From assembly GCA_004764695.1 (NCBI GenBank), contig SMSO01000025.1, forward strand, positions 3,555,102-3,619,101: a stretch of 64,000 bases of DNA. The letters are read 5' to 3'. Source of the DNA: Schizochytrium sp. TIO01 (Eukaryota > Sar > Bigyra > Thraustochytrida > Thraustochytriidae). Below the pieces are notes generated by a model, which saw nothing but the letters and a program-made list of their open reading frames with translations, searched no databases and was not told the DNA's origin. Position numbers and translations under genes: made by a program. The stretch's first letter is position 1. Every line of letters starts with the position of its first letter. Positions 60,026-64,000 of this stretch are shown one piece after another.

Positions 60026-60943
60026 ATGAGCAGCGCTAACTTCTTCTCGGCGCTTGACGCCGACTCTGACGATGGCCGCAAGCAGGCCCGCGCCCCCAAG
60101 CAGCAGGCTGCCGCCGCTGCTCCCGTCGCTAAGGCCCCCAAGGCTGTAGCCAAGCCCGCTGTGGCCGCCTCATCCGCCGCAGCCAAGCCCGCCCAGCGCG
60201 GCGGCGCCCGCGGCGGCGCCCGCGGAGGCCGCGGCCGTGGCCGTGGTGGCCGTGGTGGCCAGGGTGGACGCCCCCCTAAGCGTGAGTACGACCGCCGCAG
60301 CGGCACCGGCCGCGGCAAGGAGGGCAAGAAGCAGGGCGCTGGCGGCCACAACTGGGGCAAGGCCGGCGAGAGCGATGAGACCAACGCCGCCGAGGAGGTC
60401 AACGCCGAGAACGCCGCCGTCAAGGAGGAGGGTGTCAACCAGCCGGAGGACGCCAAGGCCGAGGAGAACGGTGTTGAGCAGCAGGTCGAGGAGGAGGACG
60501 ACAAGGAGATGACCCTCGAGCAGTACGCCGCCCTCCAGGCTGAGAAGCGCAGCGGAAAGAACTTCGAGAAGGTTGAGCTCCGCAAGGGTGAGGCCCCTAC
60601 TGAGGGCACCGCCTACTCCAAGGCTGACATCGAGGATGAGTCCTTCATCAAGATGGGCGCTGCCAAGAAGAACAAGTCCAAGAAGCGCCAGGCCCAGAAG
60701 GTCATGGTCGAGTCCAACATCACCTTTAACGACTCCTCTGCTGCTGAGGCCCCCGTCGCTCCCCGTGGCGGCCGTGGTGGCCGTGGCGGCCGCGGTGGTC
60801 GCGGTGGTCGTGGCGGCCGTGGCGGTCGCGGTGGCCGTGGCGGACGCCCCGCTCAGGCTGCCGAGGGTGGTGCTCCCCGTGCTCCCCGCGGTGGTGCTCG
60901 CCTCGACACCGCTGATGCCGAGGCCTTCCCCGCTCTCTCCTAA
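60026..60943 (+). CDS. Stm1/SERBP1/HABP4-family ribosome-associated RGG protein
   Basis: 305 residues. Relatives (yeast Stm1, human SERBP1) clamp the mRNA channel of idle ribosomes and bind RNA. The N terminus NFFSALDADSDD matches the Stm1/HABP4 start. An R/G-rich box lies at about 58-85, then the family core KREYDRRSGTGRGKEGKKQG and GGHNWG (85-112). An acidic segment (120-160) leads to EMTLEQYAALQAEKR, the second conserved block. A C-terminal run of about ten RGG units (about 247-280), likely arginine-methylated, ends in LDTADAEAFPALS. Codons are almost all C- or G-ending, so it is probably abundant. The ATG at 60026 (gcacgATGA) is the first in frame. The leader is a simple tetramer repeat. 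Confidence 0.95.
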   Translation: MSSANFFSALDADSDDGRKQARAPKQQAAAAAPVAKAPKAVAKPAVAASSAAAKPAQRGGARGGARGGRGRGRGGRGGQGGRPPKREYDRRSGTGRGKEGKKQGAGGHNWGKAGESDETNAAEEVNAENAAVKEEGVNQPEDAKAEENGVEQQVEEEDDKEMTLEQYAALQAEKRSGKNFEKVELRKGEAPTEGTAYSKADIEDESFIKMGAAKKNKSKKRQAQKVMVESNITFNDSSAAEAPVAPRGGRGGRGGRGGRGGRGGRGGRGGRGGRPAQAAEGGAPRAPRGGARLDTADAEAFPALS

Positions 60944-63797
60944 GCGCGAAGAAGCTGAATAGGTGAGCGAGGAGTGAGAAGGGCTTGAGAATGAGCAAGA
61001 TAAGCCTGCAGAGATGCCAATTTGAGTGGCGTTTGCAGTGCGTGATCTTAGAGGTTACCTCGCTCTGTCCTTTCTTCTTGCCATTCTCCCTTCCTTACCT
61101 CTATCCTTCCCTGTCTCCTTCCATTATGAGGTTTTATGCTTCCGTGTGGAGGGGAAGGGCTGAAAAGGAATTCATTTACTCTCTATTCGCAACGTCAGCT
61201 TTGCACCGCTTTATCGTTTTTTAATTTATCAAGCGCAAGCTGCGGTGAAGTTGGTGTTATCGAACCAGACTACATAAAAAACCATATTTTACTACTCGTG
61301 AGTCATCTGTCGTTTCGTTTATATCTTTAATGGGGTGTCCCTTGTTTGCTGTACTTTGTTGGATTGTCTTATAGAGAACGCAAGTTGATTGTGGCTTTTT
61401 TTTTTTTTTTGCTAAGATCACTTTGAATGCTTTTGGCAAACTCAATGATCGTTTCGCCACCCAACTATTGTTGGTTCTGAAACTGTCTACGTGTCTATCT
61501 AAGCACTACTGCTCAGAGTATTCTCTGCTGCCTATCTAGTAGAGCAATCCTGATTCTTGAATACCATGGAATCTCTTCTATTTGTATTTCATTTGGCCTA
61601 CTTGCCCTCCCTGACAGCTCTACTACCTGCTATGTTATTGTCATAATTTGTTAATGTATGCCCGAGAAACAGACCTCAAGAAAAAGTACGATTTCTGAGC
61701 CGGTATCTAGTTAGTATTCCTCCTATGCTTCGCCATGTGTTTTTCCGTCTCGGGACTCACATTGTAAACGAATATAACTTCCTCCTTTTCCTGATCTCAT
61801 TGATCAATATCTTCACATAACCATTTCATAGTCTCGTAGGGGTAGCATTTCTATGCTGTAGCATGACAATTGTATTAAAATACTTCATAGCTCGAAAACA
61901 TATGGATTCACTCATGAATTAATCTATTTGATATTATGAAACCCTGTGCTATAGTATGGTGAATTAACGGCACGTGCGACATTAAAAACTATGATTATTC
62001 AAGATAACATAGTAATTTTCATGTTTATCTGCCAGAGTGAAAGCAGATAACACCAGAAGATGCATTGTTGTACTAAGTCTTATATGAACATCCCAATGCT
62101 TGACTAGGTTAGGGTACATATTATCCTTCAAATCAATAGAAACTGTAAAAGAATATAGAATATAAAGATGAAGAAATTGAAAGAATTGGCAGCGCTTGTA
62201 TCTTTCCGATGAGACAATGCGCAATTATAGGGGCCGGTACGGTTTGAACATCTTGAAAAAGATACTGGAAGCGTCGGAGTTTTGCGTCCACTGGTTTATT
62301 GCAAAATGAAGTCTGCACCATCCTGCCTGCAACTTCTAGAGTAGAAAGGTGCAGTAAAGCACCGCTCATAACTTAAGGGTATTGTAATATATAATATATC
62401 TTTGGCGCACTCGGAGAGAGTTCTTAAAAGGGTTATGAGCTTGTGGACTGATTGAAATTAAAGTCATCCAAAAGTACATATTCAAGAATTGACTTTCTCT
62501 TGTAAAAAGAATCCTTCTTACTCCTGGCGTGATTTCCTGTTGCTATATCATACTATTAATTATGAAATAGGTTATTTGGGTTTACATAATCAGCGCTTTT
62601 GATGTTTGCAGATGGTTATGTTTTTTTTTTGTTTTTCTCTCAAGACTCGGATGAATGAGTTTCATAAGCTGCACCAATTTACGTTGAACATCTTGCTCTA
62701 GAAATAGTACGAAACAAGGCTTTAAAGAGGACAGCTCTACCAGCTGCACATGTCCAAGGGATTTTTCCGCGTTGCTAGTCCTTTGTTGCCTGTTGGTCAG
62801 ACTAGTAGACTAATACTTAGTACCTTCTTTTCTATGTAAAGGTTGTTCTGTGGTGTGACTTAGAAAGGAGGTACGTACCAATACGTATTTTAGCCAGTTG
62901 GCTTCGAGAGGACAAGTGCGAGTGCGAGCTGGTGAAGTGACAAAGACGCACTCTATACTGTACGCCATATTCCGTGCCAAAGCATCGATCTCGTACGAAA
63001 ACGTCTCGAATCAAAATTATTGCCAATGATGTACATGGCGGGAATCAACACGTACATACTAATAATAGTCCCCTCCGTCTAATAAGGACACATGATTTCG
63101 GTCTTTGGACTATACATTACGAGAAAATTCTATATAGTGCTAGTTACCACACCAGTTTTTAATAGGTAGGTAGATAGCTAAGGTTGGTAGTCAGTTAGGC
63201 ACATCTAATGATAGGCTGCAAATACAATAGTAGGAACCAACACGGTGTATGAGCATTCGAGAAGAGCTTGCGATAAATCAAAGGTTGACCTAGTATAAAT
63301 TCCGCTAAGTAAAGAAACCAAATATACTATAAGACCATCACAAACCTGTAATTCTCTCTATGGACGAGAGCTAGAACGCGCGCAGATGGAGTTAATTTGA
63401 CTCAAGTAACCAGGGCGACATGTTAGACATGCCAAAAATAGGTTACGTTGCCAACTTACTTAGGGCAAAATGCAATTCATGATGGTTGCATTTGAAGAAA
63501 AGAAGCATAAAACACAGCTGGACAGATAATTGATTTAAATTTCTATAACGGAGAAGGAGATTTATTGTGTGGGTGCTGTTTTCAGATCACAAAGGATACT
63601 AGACAGCAGATTAACAACAGGTGAACAAAAGATTGAGTAGTTTACAAACAACAATAAGGGGGCGTGTGAAGACGCATACCTACGCAATTGCAGGCGGAGT
63701 TATGTAAGTATATGTGTGATTCATGTTGAACATGTGTGGTTGGGTTGGGTTGGGTTGGGTTGTAGCATAATAGATTCCACTGGATTTCTCTCACTTC
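60944..63797. other. Intergenic region
   Basis: 2.85 kb of mostly AT-rich DNA between the SERBP1-type gene and the converging AP2 gene. It contains T runs at 61396-61410 and near 62620, a TAGGTAGG word at 63164 and a (GGGTT)n run at 63738-63762. No gene or RNA recognised. Confidence 0.5.
63738..63762. repeat. (TTGGG)n pentamer run
   Basis: GGTTGGG continuing as four GGG triplets separated by TT. On the plus strand this can form an intramolecular G-quadruplex. It lies about 35 bases beyond the AP2 stop codon. Confidence 0.9.
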
Positions 63798-64000
63798 TTA
63801 GAAGTGCTTTTGCTTGATATCATCAAGTGCAAGCTTATATGCCTTGGCAGCTTCTTCTTCGTCGTCGAAATAGCCAACATGCTGGCGAATACCACGAATC
63901 TTAACCTGTACCACCCATTTTTTGGTGCGCTTGTACCAGCAGACACCCTTAAATTGAGAAGTGAGCTTCTGGTTTCTCGTGCTAAGCTCACAGCCATTAG
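63798..64000 (-). CDS. AP2/ERF-domain protein, C-terminal part only
   Basis: 67 codons plus two bases are visible, ending at TAA (63798-63800); the gene continues past the right edge. The translation contains SQFKGVCWYKRTKKWVVQVK followed by IRGIRQHVGYFDDEEEAAKA and YKLALDDIKQKHF. This is the AP2 DNA-binding fold: three strands with the invariant G-V-x-W, W-V-x-x-I/V and G-x-F/Y-D, then the E-E-A-A-x-A-Y helix. AP2 domains act as transcription factors in plants and apicomplexans and also occur in homing endonucleases. Ending only nine residues after the helix, this domain is at the extreme C terminus. It is read in a different frame from the longer open frame on the same strand. Confidence 0.85.
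   Translation of the reverse strand, partial: NGCELSTRNQKLTSQFKGVCWYKRTKKWVVQVKIRGIRQHVGYFDDEEEAAKAYKLALDDIKQKHF

Noticed and set aside
63791-63997. A 68-codon minus-strand frame at the right edge
   Set aside because: It overlaps the AP2 coding frame out of register; the AP2 frame has clear homology and this one has none.

Overview
This 64 kb window is nuclear DNA of a unicellular eukaryote. It holds 21 convincing protein-coding genes plus a possible gene tail at the left edge. Most genes are a single uninterrupted exon starting at an ATG in a good context (for example accATGG, aagATGG, aaaATGG), and one gene is clearly split by a GT-AG intron. The mix includes a bZIP factor with a long C-terminal helical region, a plant-like AP2/ERF domain, Tudor-like/EF-hand/SAM giant proteins, PEX7, a JmjC ribosomal oxygenase and eS7. 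Together with the compact, nearly intron-free layout it suggests a stramenopile, most likely a labyrinthulomycete (thraustochytrid). The organism assignment is inference; nothing in the window proves it.

Left part (1-20.8 kb): a bZIP transcription factor, a TFIIS-like elongation factor, PEX7, a nucleolar JmjC ribosomal oxygenase, a split FAM241-family small membrane protein (exons 10068-10107 and 10272-10717), a four-helix membrane protein of unknown function, a mitochondrial J-domain protein, a type II membrane protein resembling a GT-A glycosyltransferase, and an uncharacterised protein whose 3' end overlaps the previous gene tail to tail by 13 bases. Centre-left (20.8-27.6 kb): a 2273-residue protein with about 17 Tudor-like modules, eight of them encoded by almost identical 210-bp repeats, followed by EF-hands and two SAM-like domains.

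Centre (28-45 kb), all on the minus strand: a dual-specificity phosphatase, a membrane-anchored sulfite-oxidase-fold molybdopterin protein, and a tandem array of four GMC (choline-dehydrogenase-like) flavoenzymes falling into two sister pairs. The DNA between the GMC genes contains perfect 16-bp palindromes and paired GGACT/AGTCC half-sites that could be regulatory.

Right part (46-64 kb): ribosomal protein eS7 with a striking leader where strand composition flips, a SOUL haem-binding protein, LYAR, a probable mitochondrial FAD dehydrogenase, an unknown probable organellar protein, a 5 kb gene-poor stretch full of simple repeats, an Stm1/SERBP1-type ribosome-associated RGG protein, and, cut by the right edge, the C-terminal AP2/ERF domain of another gene. 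Several genes share a ribosome/nucleolus theme (ribosomal oxygenase, eS7, LYAR, Stm1/SERBP1), but they are scattered and on both strands, so no operon-like logic is implied. Start codons were re-chosen wherever the longest open frame began at a non-ATG codon.
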